Positions 36,010 to 48,075 are shown, counted from the stretch's first letter. The stretch: DNA of 64,000 nt from Zingiber officinale (GCF_018446385.1 NC_055987.1:3904205-3968204); one strand, 5' to 3'. Numbers and translations: made by a program. Notes: a model not told the origin generated them from the letters alone.

Positions 36010-36439
36010 TGTTGGGCGTTACACTTGGCAGACGAAAGGGTTCGTCCCTTTCGCTGCTGCAAATGCCAGGGAGACGAAGGGGCGTCCTTTCCCCTTCGTC
36101 TTCCTCAGCCTTCTTATAAGAGGCGTCCAAGGCAATCAGAGGGGAGAGAGGATAGTTTCTGGCGATCAGAGGTGCGCAGAAGAGCAATGGAGGTGATCGT
36201 GTGAGCAAAGGGAGAACATCCGTAGGGACGGGATTTGGTTTGTGGAAGAGTTCGAGAAGGTTTCGTGTGGTGATCTTCTCGGCGACAGCAACAGCGACGT
36301 CTCCGGCGGTTCATCGGCGACTTCATCGACTGGCGTCTTCGGTTGCGGTTCTTCGAGAGATCAATGTGAGTGTTTATGGTTTCCGCATTATTATTTTAAT
36401 TACTTCGTTTAAGTGTTCTTGCTCTCAAAACTACCAACA
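36010..36439 (+). repeat. 3' LTR of Copia element
   Basis: Same length as the 5' LTR (430 bp), with about 11 mismatches by eye. It is preceded by the purine-rich AGTGGGAGA and followed by the CTAAT duplication. Confidence 0.95.
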
Positions 36440-36444
36440 CTAAT

Positions 36445-36928
36445 AATATATAAGAACCATCGGATATAGGTCCTGATATTGTATTATCTGATCTAGTAAA
36501 TCAGATAATTTTTTATCCTAATAACTAAATCAACCTGATTCATGATCACCATAATCCTCGTATAACGATTCACTGAAAGAGTAACCTCCTCCGCATCAAT
36601 CTCACTCCATCTTGATAAATTGAGAGAGCGTGAGTAAAATCCAAAAGAGAAAGGATAGAATTCAAAATTTGGAAAGTGTTTCAAAACCATGAGCTTTAAT
36701 CATGAAATTGCCTCGTAATTTGAATATGACGTAAAAATTAAAAGGACATTCATCATTTATGTTTTTATCATATGAACATTACTTTAAAATTAAATGAGCA
36801 TCCCTCTAGGTCTCTTTTAAAATAATTTATCCAAAATATTTTTATATTATTTTATTGGTTAATATATGTTGCCAAAGATATTAATAAATTAATCGAATTT
36901 AAATATATCAAATTAAATTCAACTTATC
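36445..36928. other. AT-rich intergenic DNA
   Basis: Flank of the Copia insertion. It contains a short AATCAGATAATTTTTTATC-type stretch but no gene, and nothing else recognisable. Confidence 0.5.
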
Positions 36929-37661
36929 TGTTGAGATGACATGAATTGATAATCTCAAGCTGTTAGCGGGGCTGGTTCTGTCAAGCTTCCAGTGGTCTGA
37001 GCCACGGAGTCGATGTGATGCGTAACAGAATCGGGAGTCAATCGTAGAGTCGGAAAGAGAATTCACTGAGTAAGATACCGAGGCCTGCGTTCAATGCAGT
37101 TTCCTTGCAACAAATTCGCCCCACCTCCGACTATGCTTCGAGATTCTCTCGGGTCGTCTATTTTCCAGGATACAATGGTAAAACCACGAACACAACCAAG
37201 CATTGATTGTTCGTGACGAACTGAGAATACACCTGAGTACTATCACGAGTAGTTCAGCTGAGCGGATGCACGACTGAGAGAGTTTTGTGGGAAAACACTG
37301 GTGGACGGAGGTTCGTTCTCTGCTCTTCCTCTCACTTTCTCTTTCTCTTTCTCTTATCTTCCGCTCTACTTTTTGCTCAAGATCCAACCTCCTTATATAT
37401 GAACTCTCACCTTATCTGCAATAATAAATGATCAAATTATGATCATTTAATGCTGGGTTTAATGTCGTCATTAATGGATTTAATGTCTTCATTAATGTCA
37501 AGACATTACGAAATTATTATTAATGAGTTTAATGTCGCTATTAATCCTGAAACATTATGAAATCATCATTAATGAGTTTAATGTCGCCTAATATGGGACT
37601 AAACTCATGTACAAGATAGTCGCTTCGTCTCCACCTCTTTATTCCATTCACATTTCCAACA
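36929..37661 (-). mobile_element. Solo LTR, same family as the one at 14367
   Basis: On the minus strand it starts TGTTGGAAATGTG and ends CATCTCAACA (733 bp). The order of motifs (TATA, TCCTGGAAAA, AGACGACCC, GGAGGTGGGG) parallels the solo LTR at 14367-15629. TATA-like TATATAAGG lies at about 37391-37400. Upstream of it on the minus strand is the palindrome AAATGATCA/TGATCATTT (37426-37448), then several CATTAATG palindromes (to about 37590). The 5-mer TTATC abuts the left end and recurs 3 bp beyond the right end, so the target duplication is not clean. Confidence 0.7.
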
Positions 37662-37798
37662 TATTTATCATTCTATTGTGTAAAAACTAGCAACTAACAT
37701 CTACAATTATAGAAGCTAACATCTAGTTTCTACAATGTGTAGAAACAAGCAACTAGCTTCCAGATGTTGTAGAATCTAGTTGATAGTTTATACAACAG

Positions 37799-38402
37799 TG
37801 ACTCTATATTATTTTGATTTTATTTATTTGAGTGATAATTTGATTAAAATAATATTTTAAAGAGTAAAATAAACTATTAGGACTCCATGCCATTTATTAC
37901 GTTTTAAATAAATATTGTTGGATTATGATCGATTATGTAGAAGCTAACATTTAGGGGGTATTTAGTTGATGGATTTGGGAATGAGGAAATGGAATGATAG
38001 TAAAAGATAGTGTTTGGATTGTGAGTTTGGGAATGACATTTTAGGAATGATTACTAGATTTATGAGAATCAACAAAATCCATATAACTTGATGAGTTTCA
38101 TTTTCATTTTTATTCTCATTCCACCCTATTATCAAATGCATACTCATAGTCATTCCCATCATTTAATCAAACACCCTCTTAACTTTTATAATGTATAATA
38201 GTTAGCTCCTAACTTCATAACATGTAGAAGCTAGTGGCTAATTTTTATAATGATGATTTTATATTATTTTAATTTTATTTTTCTAAATGAACCTAATTAA
38301 AATAATATTTTAACAAGTAAATTAAACAATAAGAATTTCATCGCTCATTATATTTCAAATAAATATAATTCAATCATATAGAAGCTAGCATGTAACTTCT
38401 AG
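37799..38402. repeat. Degenerate tandem duplication split by a MITE
   Basis: The phrase TATATTATTTTGATTTTATTT...AAAATAATATTTTAA (shortened here) at about 37805-37860 recurs at about 38270-38320. Both copies are flanked by TAGAAGCTA(A/G)CAT words. Removing the MITE at 37954-38178, the period is roughly 237 bp. Confidence 0.6.
37954..38178. mobile_element. Tourist-like MITE (PIF/Harbinger type)
   Basis: A 225-bp block with terminal inverted repeats GGGGGTATTTAGTTGAT at the left and ATTTAATCAAACACCCTC at the right. It is flanked by TTA on both sides (37951-37953, 38179-38181), the 3-bp duplication typical of PIF/Harbinger. Internal ends carry GGGAATGA/TCATTCCC. No coding capacity. Confidence 0.8.
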
Positions 38403-39317
38403 GATGTATAGTAATTACATGTTAACTTCTATATATTTATGGTAGAAGATAATCGATAGATTTTACGATAATGCTGTATCTAAAAATATTTCTGAGATAA
38501 AATCATGATACTGACTCATTTGCCCTTTTTTTTTCAAGGACGCTAATATGATATTTCCGTTAATAATTGCCCATTTTAATTTATGAAAAAATATAAAAAA
38601 ATCACGTAGTAAATAAGGTTAAAGATAATTGTTTATTTTTTCCATGTAGTCAAACTATAATTAATTTCCAGTTAGTTTTAAAAACATAGCCTTATATCAA
38701 TAAGCTAATTTAACTGGATTACCATCATAATCAATACAAATTCTCTTTGTGACGCTGCGACAGCAGGGTGACTGAGGCGGCAAGTACACCTACTCCGTCG
38801 ACACTCTGTCTCCCTACGGAAGTACCACTCCGCTCAGTTGCAGTCCGCCGCCGGCGAAACAACAACAGCGGCAGCCTCACCAGTCATCGACAACTTTCCA
38901 TTCGAGCATTTTGCTCGCGTGACATTTTCGCCTTTTGCTGCAAATTTGCTCGCGTGACATTTCTCTTTGCGTAATCCGAGGACAGATTTTTCTATAATTT
39001 CGACCGTGACATTGGGCCAGTCGAGAAGCCGGCTCTACCTCTTCCTCCAAGTTGCATATCACTGTGGCAAGCAGCCAGGCGAATTCAGAAAAAAGGAACG
39101 GCCAGGATCGATCGGGACCACGGTCCATGGGCTGGTGTTGGTGATTAAGGGCATCCACATTGCTCCCGTTAATAGGGTATTATAATACCCTCTTATATTA
39201 AAAAATTAGATCCGTTAATATAATGGCCCATCTAATGCTGACCTCACGGAGACGATGTCATATGTCCATAATTTGTACTACGTCTTGAGGGCATATCCTC
39301 TTATATTAGAGCCCAAA
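38403..39317. other. Intergenic DNA
   Basis: 38.4-38.75 kb is AT-rich. 38.75-39.15 kb is GC-richer with short open frames on both strands, none resembling a known protein. Near 39150-39200 AAGGGCATCCACATTGC and GGTATTATAATACC look like a MITE end, but no partner end was fixed. Confidence 0.4.
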
Positions 39318-39660
39318 TTTTTTGGATCACTTTTTACGGTTCAGAAGATGATCCCTAAGTATCCATTGGTAAAATACATAATCCTCACTTATAAAATAGG
39401 TAGGGACCATTCATTCCCACCAATGAATACTTAGAGACCATTCTCTGGACCGCAAAAAGCAGTCCAGAGGATCTGCCCTCCTATATTGAAGGAGGACAAA
39501 TCCTCTGGACCGTTTTTTACGATCTAGAAGATGATTCCTTAATATGGATGGGTGAAATGAATGGTCCCCATTCATAAAATAGATAGGGACCATTCATCCC
39601 CACCAATTCACATCAAGGGACCATCCTCTGGACCGCAAAAAGCGGTCCAGAGGATCCGGG
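39318..39660. mobile_element. Two adjacent hairpin MITE copies
   Basis: The second copy (39498-39658) starts ATCCTCTGGACCGTTTTTTA and ends CAAAAAGCGGTCCAGAGGAT, and is close to palindromic over most of its length. A more diverged copy of the same unit lies at 39318-39475 and ends GCAGTCCAGAGGAT. No coding capacity. Confidence 0.7.
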
Positions 39661-39947
39661 CTGATATTGAAGATGGTGTGAATGGGTTAGCTCTAGCCCA
39701 CCTCATGAGTGTATTATTTTTTTTAAAAATTTTAATTATTTAAAAAATTATAAATTTTAAAATTAAAAATTGAATAAAATAGGTAAATAAAAAAATATGG
39801 GTATATTTTTTAATAATAATATTATTTATTTTTTAAACAGTAAGAATCTAATTTTTTTACTTTTATTTTATTTAATAAATATAAGTGAAAAAATTTAATA
39901 TATTTTTTAAAAATAATAAAATTATTTTTCTAAAAGTAAGATTAATA

Positions 39948-39978
<31 letters not shown>

Positions 39979-40240
39979 TTTAAAATATATCCATTTTAAT
40001 ATAATATAATTTAAAATTGATTATGAATTAATATTAAAAGAAGTGTAAGTAAACGATATATATACTTATACTGAGTGAGTATGTGGATGTGTTAGTGAAA
40101 ATGGACGGCGGCTGACGCGTCGCTGGCCGCGTAGAAATCTTCTAGTTGTGAGTAATCTGTCTGTCCCTTATCGTTTTTTCTTCTCGTTCTGCATCTTCAT
40201 CTATTTATTGTGTTATCCAGGAAGGGTGAGGATCGAGTTC
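39661..40240. other. AT-rich DNA upstream of Dof pseudogene
   Basis: Contains an (AAT)n tract at about 39946-39969 and a TATA-like ATATATATAC near 40057. It may be the former promoter and leader of the Dof gene. The CTCTAGCCCACCTCATG region near 39690 is unexplained. Confidence 0.4.
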
Positions 40241-40904
40241 ATGCGTGAAGATTTGGCTCCTATAACTATTTCAGAGGTTGCTATGGGTCCCAATGATCTT
40301 CCCTTAGGAGGAGTTCAGTCGCAAGGGAAGGTGATAATGAGACTATCACCGCCGGAGCAATGCCACAAGAGCCCCCGGTGCGAGTCCGCCAACACCAAAT
40401 TCTGCTACTACAACAGCTTCAGCCTCTCCCAGCCCAGGTACTTCTGCAAGGTCTGCAGGAGGTACTGGACCAAGGAGGCTCCCTCAGGATTCAGGAACGT
40501 CCCTGTGGGAGGTGGCTGCAGAAAGATCAAGAAACACCCACCTCTTCTCTTCTTCTTCTTCTTCTTCTTCTTCTTCTTCTTCCAACAAGAGACCACCACG
40601 AGATCAATCAAACAAAACTAAGTCACCGGTGTCTGCTACTTACGATCACAATGAACTCTCCTTGGCTTTTGCAGATTTCCAGGAAGAAATCCAGTTAATG
40701 GTTTCGCCCTTCCCAGATTTCAATGAAGAAACTACAAGAACGATTCTGAAAGGTACTAGTTATCCGGTGAACGGCAGCCGTGTCTCTGGCAAGTGCAGCT
40801 GGGAGGAGGCTGAGATGCCGATGCAGCTCCAATGGCAGATTGACGGTGAGGATCTGACGTTAGAGAGTGTCGGTATCAATGCTGGGATGAGTTTGGTTCC
40901 GTAG
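40241..40904 (+). pseudogene. Decayed Dof zinc-finger transcription factor gene
   Basis: Dof proteins are plant transcription factors that bind AAAG with one C2C2 finger. Here the finger reads [21 protein letters not shown] then [10 protein letters not shown] and [10 protein letters not shown], clearly Dof. It is damaged: the first ligand Cys of CPRC is Ser (SPRC), and the invariant KGGSLRNV has become [10 protein letters not shown], explained by a 1-bp loss and a 7-bp gain that restore the frame. After GGGCRK the frame runs into a (CTT)n tract (about 40549-40581) as poly-Phe. The Ser-rich continuation expected of a Dof protein ([14 protein letters not shown]...) lies in another frame, ending at 40904, so a further indel is implied. 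The start at 40241 is a guess; an upstream exon ending before ATCCAG/GAAGG is possible. A functional but divergent gene is less likely. Confidence 0.75.
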
Positions 40905-41462
40905 CTTGGCTTATCTGAAGAATGAACTGGTATAAACAGGTAGCTAGGCAGTACTAAACACTGTTTCCGACCTCTTGAAACTCTAGTTCCCTTATATTTT
41001 TGTTTGCTGAATCGTAAATTTCGATATTGCAGGTAGGACACGAATGAATTAACTTCATTATGAAAGGCAAAATAGTCCACGTTGGAAGTGACATGAAAAA
41101 TTAATGCTGGGGTATTCAATATGATCGACATTGGAGAACAAATTTAGTTTACATCGATGGTACGATCGCATTGGAATTTATAATAGACTGAGGAATACTC
41201 TTACAAAGAATTTAGACTGTATAATTGTTCGTGTATGACAAGATAATGAAGGCCCAGATGCTTACCGACTCAATGTAAAGTGTAAACGGTGCATCTGACA
41301 AACAAATTCTCTTCCTCTGAGCACACTATTTGGCTAACTAATGGTACAGAGAGACTTCAATTATATTAATTCCCTAAGTTGATAGGGCGTTTTATGAGGC
41401 CATTGGTACCCAGTACGTAATGGGGCATAAGTACTGGTGACTTAGGCTAGTAGCTTCTGGGA
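40905..41462. other. Intergenic region
   Basis: 560 bp between the Dof relic and the stop of the minus-strand translocator. It should hold the translocator 3' UTR. No other coding or RNA feature seen. Confidence 0.5.
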
Positions 41463-44151
41463 TTAACTTCCCTTGTTACGCTTCTTCGACTCGCTGTAGA
41501 GAATTACACCAATTACAGTCAACGAATAACCAGCCATTCCTGTAACAGAGACTGGGTTCCTGAATATTAAGATTGAGATGACCACAGCGACAGCTCCCTT
41601 TGCGTTTCCGAGAACCTTTACAGAAAAAAAAAACAACATTATTATGCAACTCTGAAACCTGTTGAAATTATAGTTGTGACGATGCATCACGGTTATTCAA
41701 TCTATGCTGATTACGTTTCAGCCTAATCAGACAAATACACTAATATAATTTGTGGTGGTTGTAACAAAACTAAATGCATCATTAAGACAAATACAATATA
41801 ATCACTCTTATTGCCTCGCAATACATTGGATTTCTGTGACATTGATACTACCTCAAAACTTGTCTCCTATCTCAGTTAAATGTGTATTGTTATATTTCAG
41901 GTGATTACTCAATTCTTTAGCTTGCAGGTTTGGCTCATTAGCTCAGAATCAATTATAACTAATAAAATAATCAATCTGAATTTTTGAAGTCTCCAAAGAA
42001 ATAGCTTAAACATTAAATATTATCTTGCTTTAGTTGGTAAACCAATAAAAATTGCCACATTAATTTCTCTTGACTGATCCAATTGGTAGGTAGTCGAATT
42101 AATTTGCTTTGATTTCTTATATTGGTACCATTCTAACAAAAAAAAAATGTAAACAATAACAGAAAAAGCATCATATATAAGATTTACTAAAGTGGCAACT
42201 ATAAAAATTGATTGAAAAGTCACCCGTCTCAAAATTTGAGATGATTTACATATATCATCATCAATATCATAACGCCAAAGTTGTCCCAAATATTTGGAGT
42301 CCGTTACATAAATTGTCTCCACTTTGAGATTATACAAGGCTATATCCCTATAACATACTAATTTGTTGAAACCGATCAAATCATCTTTAATTGCATTGAC
42401 TAACTTTAGTCTCCCCTATACTCCATAGGCCCTTACACATTCCACTCTAATCAAACTAAATTTTCTAGCTATACAATACATTATATGAATAAATAATTTA
42501 ATTTTCATGAGCTAAGAGTATGAAATATAGTAGCACCAAAATACTCAAACAAAGTGTACCTGAAGGGTCAAAGCACTTGTATGTTTGGTGACCAAGAAAT
42601 TGGTCAAGTTCACAAAGTAGGCCAAAGAAGAGTTGAACAAGAGATACCATATAATCTTGAAGTCTTGTCTAGCAAGTGCCAATGTTATACCAATCACATT
42701 TTCCTCCATTATAATTGTTGCAGGAAGTAGAAAAACAACAGCTATTGGAGCCATATATAGAAGAAGATTCATAGAGTTTAACTTCTCCCTGAACAAGTGA
42801 AGAAGCAAATGGTTAAGGACATATCCCTTTTTTTTGTTCTAAATTTCAAGGGAATTGATCACTCACCCTTCAGAGGACATCAAAATTCCCTGCAATACCG
42901 ACTTAAGTGCTCTAGCAGCAGTAGCTCCAATACACATAATAAAACCAAACAAATGAAAGCTTGGCTCCCCCTACAACGTTGAAAATATAAGTGCCAGCAT
43001 TGACATCCACTCACATGTTTAAGATCACTGTTGCGCCTAAAAGTCCTATTAGAATACAGAATAAAATTCAAAACGTAACAAAGCACCTTTCAATCACAGA
43101 GACAGTCAACTTTGAACAGCCAAACGTAGGCAACCAAATAATACATGGTCATGCAACGACAAATAGTAGGTCCAGAACAAACAATTCTAACAATATGTGC
43201 AAGTTTACTAGTCAACCATGTGAGAAATAGTCAGATGACAACATTGTACCAACTATTTTATCAGAGGAAGCCAAATCAAGGACTAAAAGAAGAGAATATG
43301 AACTAAAAGGCAAAGAAACGATCAACCATGAACCATTAGCTTATCAAGAGCCTATAGGCCATTCTAAATTGAAACTGAATCACTCTGACAAGGAGGTGAC
43401 CCATGCATCAAATTCAAAATCTAAATTATAACAGAGACACATGCCAGATTTGTGCATAATTGATATGAGCAATGATTTGTAAGATCTTAAGCATCTGCTA
43501 GCAGATATGTTATCTATAAAAAAAGCACGAATAAATAATACCTGGAGGCTGTGGGCATCTCTCAGATGAATTACAATTATCATCATGTATATGCAAAATA
43601 TCTTGTGTGCATCTTTATGCGTATAGATTTGCTAAAAAATTGAACTGATAGCAAGGAAGCAAAAAAATCACCCCGCTTGCGATAATGACACCAGTAACCA
43701 CGGGCACGAGGGTAATGTAGGTTAACCACGACTCCCGCCGGAGGGTCATAAGGTAAGCGAAGATGGCGGTGAAGAAAGGCGTGGTGGCGCCGACGGCCTG
43801 GTTGAACGAGACGGGAAGGTACCGGAGCGACACGTTCCCGCTGACCACCGAGCCGCAGAAGACAAGGCTGAGGGCGGCGATCTTGAGGAACTGGACGCGC
43901 GACCGTATGGTCTGCATCGGCACGATCTTGAGCCACGCGATGGCGACGTAACTGAGGAGGGAGCAGGCCGTCATATGGCACATGGTGAGGAAGATCGGGT
44001 ACTTGAAGCCATAGTTGCTGAGCAGGTACTTGTTGAGGAGGAGCACTCCGATGTTGGAGGAGTACCACGCGGTGACGAGCCCGACGGTGAAGAACCGTCC
44101 GTTCGCCAGCGCCGGCGACATCGCCGCCGCCGCCGCCGCCTTACCGCTCAT
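41463..44151 (-). CDS. Sugar phosphate/nucleotide-sugar translocator (NST-KT type)
   Basis: A membrane transporter of the plant triose-phosphate translocator/nucleotide-sugar transporter family, Lys-Thr (KT) group, likely in the Golgi. Exons on the minus strand: 43672-44151, 42867-42970, 42560-42788 and 41463-41615. All are GT-AG and the 966-nt total gives 321 residues. Blocks such as [93 protein letters not shown] and [18 protein letters not shown] match Arabidopsis At3g11320/At5g05820 over the full length. Substrate is not evident; UDP-linked pentoses or uronic acids are known for the wider clade. The start at 44151 ([12 protein letters not shown]) fits the family; the open frame continues upstream to 44433 without homology. 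The C-terminus KKRNKGS is basic. Confidence 0.92.
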
Positions 44152-46132
44152 CGCCTCCGGATCTACGCGGGGATGCGCAGATCGAGGGAGCGGGGACCGA
44201 AGTTCTCCGATCGGATCGCTCGCCGCTCGATCCCAGCCTATGAGATCGGTTCCTGGAGCGAGAAAACCCGGCGATCTGTTCGGATCTGGGACGGAGAAGG
44301 ATGGAAAAAAAAAAAAAAGTGAAGGAATGGATATCGGAGAATAGAGAAGAACACAAGGCGGAGAGGGGAATGCCTTGTAGCTCCCGATTTTAGCTCCCAA
44401 TTTTATTACAGAAGGGGAAGGGTCAAAAGACAAAAGGACTACTTCTTTACCAACTTTACAAATTAAACCTAAAAAATTGTTGTTATTAACACTGCAACTC
44501 TATTGCTCATCGAAAAAAATATTGAATTAAATAATATTAAATTTGGAAGGATATTTGATCCTAGAAAAATTTTCCATCCGTCCTCACATAAATCAAACTC
44601 TGGACAACTCTATTGCTCATCGAGCCAACTAATGAAATAATAGTGAAGAATTTTATTGCCTGAATAGAGTAGCATGGTAAACCCAGTGGGTCGACTCTCA
44701 GTCACCCTTCCTGTCCAGTTTAATCATGATTTATTTTCTCTGAATATCTGTGAGGTCGGACTCAGGAGACCGTTAAGGTGACGATTCCACTTTTTACAAT
44801 GGTAAACCCAGTGGAGCTCATTCTCATGGAGTTGAAGATTCAAATTTTAGACATTTTCGAATGCCTACTGAATTCGAACTATTGAAGTTGGATCCCTCCG
44901 TGACCATCTGTATTTTCTAAATGTATTCACCGTCAAAATTAGTAAGAAATGAATAATAGATTAAAAAATTAAAAGAATTTTATCATACTTACTCTTAATT
45001 GCCACCTCGACAATTTAACAACAATTAGTGCGTTACATGTGATATTAGATTAATTAAATAGATTATATTTATTCCAATTATAAATTAATATAAATCCTTG
45101 TGAAACAAATCATTGACTGATTCATGTGCGAATTAGGAAGAAGCTCCGTTGGAAAGTGGACTTCTATTTTATTCAAGCCGACGTCTCACTGACTTCTTCC
45201 CTAACGCGTTGCATATATATATATATATATATAATCTTAATTTTGTAAAATAAAAACCATAAATCATTTTATTGAACAAGTGATAATTCAATAACAATTT
45301 AGATTTAGAATAGTTTGACGATTTAAAAAAAACTTGGAGAGCCTTTGGTTTTTTTTTGTGGCTTAAGTCAAGTGGCTACCTAACAACTTGGCGTGTGTTG
45401 TCAATCACAGTTCACACGTTGTAGTCGTTTAAGTGCAACAAAGTAGGCTGCTTCCACGAAGGCAAGTGGAGAAGAGTCTTTAACTTGACAACTACACTCG
45501 TCATCGAGCAAGCTGGCAAATTTGTTTTCAATGCCGCCGGGCTATATTCTATTTATTATTTATTTTTGAGTTTTTCATGTGCCTTGGCGATCCCACTAAT
45601 TTTGAAGGGACGACCCGACTTTTCACCAGGCAAATCCGTCAATGCGTGGCTCCTTGCTTAGGTTCTAAATTTTTTTAGAATCTTTTATATTTATTTTTTA
45701 ATTGACATGTATTAATTAAGATTATATGTAATAATAAAATATTTTATATTCAAATTCGGACCGATCAAATTAAAATTTATCCAATTTTTTATTCAAGAAA
45801 AATATACTATAATGTACCGTAATTAAGATTTAAATTACAAGGACTTAGTAACCCGCTAAGCACTTTGCTACTATCCCATTGCCGGGTTGCTATTTTCTAT
45901 TTATCAATGAATAAATGGGTTTAATTGAGATAATTCTATCTATTTTGTTTTTATAAATGGTACATGTAATTTTTGAAGTGACTAAAAATACTTTGATATT
46001 TATCAAAAAAAAAAAATATACTCAATTATATACTCTTTCCGTTTTACCCTTTCTAACAAATTAACTTTTTCTTTTCCTCTTTTCTTTACTTATTTTTTTT
46101 CTCTTCTCTTATTTCTCTTCCGTACATGTAAC

Positions 46133-46136
<4 letters not shown>
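44152..46136. other. Intergenic region
   Basis: The first 250 bp are GC-rich and hold the leader and promoter of the translocator. The rest is AT-rich with no gene. ATGGTAAACCCAGTGG appears twice (about 44671 and 44801). A short (TA)n tract lies at 45213-45233. No transposon ends were fixed. Confidence 0.5.

Positions 46137-46212
<76 letters not shown>
46137..46212. repeat. (TA)n microsatellite
   Basis: About 38 uninterrupted TA units, the longest in the window. It borders the start of the transposon-dense right third. Confidence 0.95.
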
Positions 46213-46213
<1 letters not shown>

Positions 46214-46473
46214 CATGGCCTAATATGTAAATTATATCAGACCCACAATGTTTAAGATTTAATTGATTTTTTTGTTAATATTTTAACACTTTCAGAGAAA
46301 CTGAAATAAGTAATAGAAAGGCACTGTCAGATTCTGTGCAACCTCAAAAATTCACAGGACCTAAAATAATTACAATATGAGGTCTCTAAGTCCATTAGTG
46401 AATTTTGATCAAAACTCACTAATGGACCTAGAGATCTCATATTACAACCATTTCTGGTCCGTTGGATTTCTAA
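46213..46473. repeat. Diverged fragment of the A/B palindromic array
   Basis: It contains TTAATATTTTAACACTTTCAG, GAAATAAG and ACAGGACCTAAAAT phrases, with an inverted pair CTAAGTCCATTAGTGA/TCACTAATGGACCTAG. These correspond to the units at 56.2-62.0 kb. It directly abuts the LTR end at about 46474, which suggests that the LTR element inserted into such an array. Confidence 0.55.
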
Positions 46474-48075
46474 GGTTCAGGATACTCTGGGGAGTTAGAG
46501 GGGGAGGATGATTAGCTCCACTTGCTACTTAATGATGATTTACAGCGGATAATCGAAGCAAAGACTCCACAATGCTAACACCCTTGATTTTTCTTGGTAT
46601 CTGCCTCCTTGAGGTGATTAATCCAAGGTTCCACTATCCTCACTATCTCATACACTATTATTTCACTCATTCTCGGAAATAATCTGGAGACGGAGAAGCT
46701 TCTTACACTTGTTCTCACAAGAACACACAAATACAACAAGAAATGAAAGTAAATACAATGAATACACAACGTTACTTGAATCTTTCTTTTTGCGCTTTCT
46801 TGTTGCTTAGAATTGCCTCTTGTAGACTCGAAAATGCAACAGCACTTCGTCTTGAATCTTCCAAGAACCGACAAAGAGTGTAAAGAAGAACAACTTATGT
46901 TTGAATCTTTACAAATGCCTTTATACCTTCCGATCTAGGGTTCCCAATCAATTAGCCTTACCCCCAATTAATTGTCACGTCAGATCCGAACGCATCTAGC
47001 CGTCCAAACTTCGCAATGGTTCTTTTTTCCTTTCTCCCAATCGATCACCTGATGGATATATTACGTGCTTTTGGATTAATCACCCAATCTATCTAGATCG
47101 CCTCTGTACTCTCACAAAAGAAGCTACTGTGCTTTGCGAAAAACTCCTCTTGATAGATCAACTAATTGATCAAGAAGCTCCTATTTATCATGATTTTCTC
47201 CTCCCAATCGATCAAATGATCAATTGGCACAACCCAATCCATCACTGATCGATTGGGAACCCCTTCTGCTTCCTCGCGACAATCTCCTAATTGATAATCG
47301 ATTACTCGATTGATTCACCGCACCTCTTTGCGATGGCACTTCCAATTGATCCATTGATGATCAATTGATCGATTGACACTTGTGCCAATCAATTACTCAA
47401 TCAGTTACTCTAACCTTAACTCACTCAATTGAGTCTAGGGTTCTCTTGCCTAACTTCTGATCAACTATGACCTATTAGGACTTCTCCATTAAGTGTCTGG
47501 TCAATTCTTTGACCCACTTGAACTTTTCTCCTTGAGCCAAGTGTCTGGTCCTCCATGACCCACTTGGACTTCCAAACACCAGGTGTCTAGTCAACTTTTG
47601 ACCCACCTAGATTTTCCAATGTATGACTTCACTCATCAAGACTTTGTCTACCAGACTTTACTCACTAGGGTTTCCTTACTACCTAGCTTTACTCATTAAG
47701 ATTTTTCAATTGTCTGGCTTCAACTGCCTTCACTCACCATGGCTTTCCTCACTGTTCGACTTCGCTCGCTGAGACTTTTCACACCAAGTGTCTAATCAAC
47801 ATTGACTCACTTAATTTTTCTTCTTTTGTCAACCATCCCATTGGTCTTGCCCTTGCCAACATGGGATCCTACTTGACCCATTTGGATTTTCCTTTGTCTT
47901 ACCTTCGGTTACAACTTTACCAGTCAAGTCAAGTTCTGGTCCTCCTTGACCTTTCTCACATATTGTCCAACAATATGTTGTCCATAATATATTGTTCAAA
48001 TATCGAAATTCAAGCTCAACTCCACTCGAGCTTAGTCAAATTAGTCAACTTTGATCCGACAACAATTGTACCAAT
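46474..48075 (-). mobile_element. LTR of a minus-strand LTR retrotransposon
   Basis: About 1600 bp. On the minus strand it is preceded by AAAAAGGGAGAGAT, like the polypurine tract of SIRE/Maximus-type Copia elements, so it is the 3' LTR. It matches 54898-56154 along nearly its whole length. TATA-like TATAAAG lies near 46918-46926 with ATCAATT/ATCGATT words upstream (46945-47400). U3 carries degenerate copies of the AGTGAGTGAAGCCAGG repeat seen at 62.2 kb. Boundaries are approximate. Confidence 0.7.

Larger units (their letters stand above)
28019..36439 (+). mobile_element. Ty1/Copia LTR retrotransposon, young but broken
   Basis: An 8421-bp element with 430-bp LTRs (28019-28448 and 36010-36439), TG...CA ends and an exact CTAAT duplication at 28014-28018 and 36440-36444. 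A primer-binding site complementary to initiator tRNA-Met follows the 5' LTR, and a polypurine tract (about 35997-36009) precedes the 3' LTR. By eye the LTRs differ at about 11 of 430 positions, or about 2.6%; at 1.3e-8 substitutions per site per year this is roughly 1 million years. Domain order gag, protease, integrase, RT, RNase H is Copia. The coding region carries roughly half a dozen breaks, so it is a fossil. Leader (about 2.2 kb) and 3' region (about 1.3 kb) are unusually long. Lineage not assigned. Confidence 0.95.

Noticed and set aside
37091-37387. Minus-strand frame with ERERESERKSRER
   Set aside because: A CT-rich microsatellite inside a solo LTR produces the Arg/Glu run.
44152-44433. 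N-terminal extension of the translocator to 44433
   Set aside because: The extra 94 residues look like translated 5' UTR (poly-Phe from an A-run) and relatives start at MSGK.
45830-45900. Possible tRNA-like or SINE sequence
   Set aside because: Some GGGTT-like words, but no convincing A and B boxes or target duplications.
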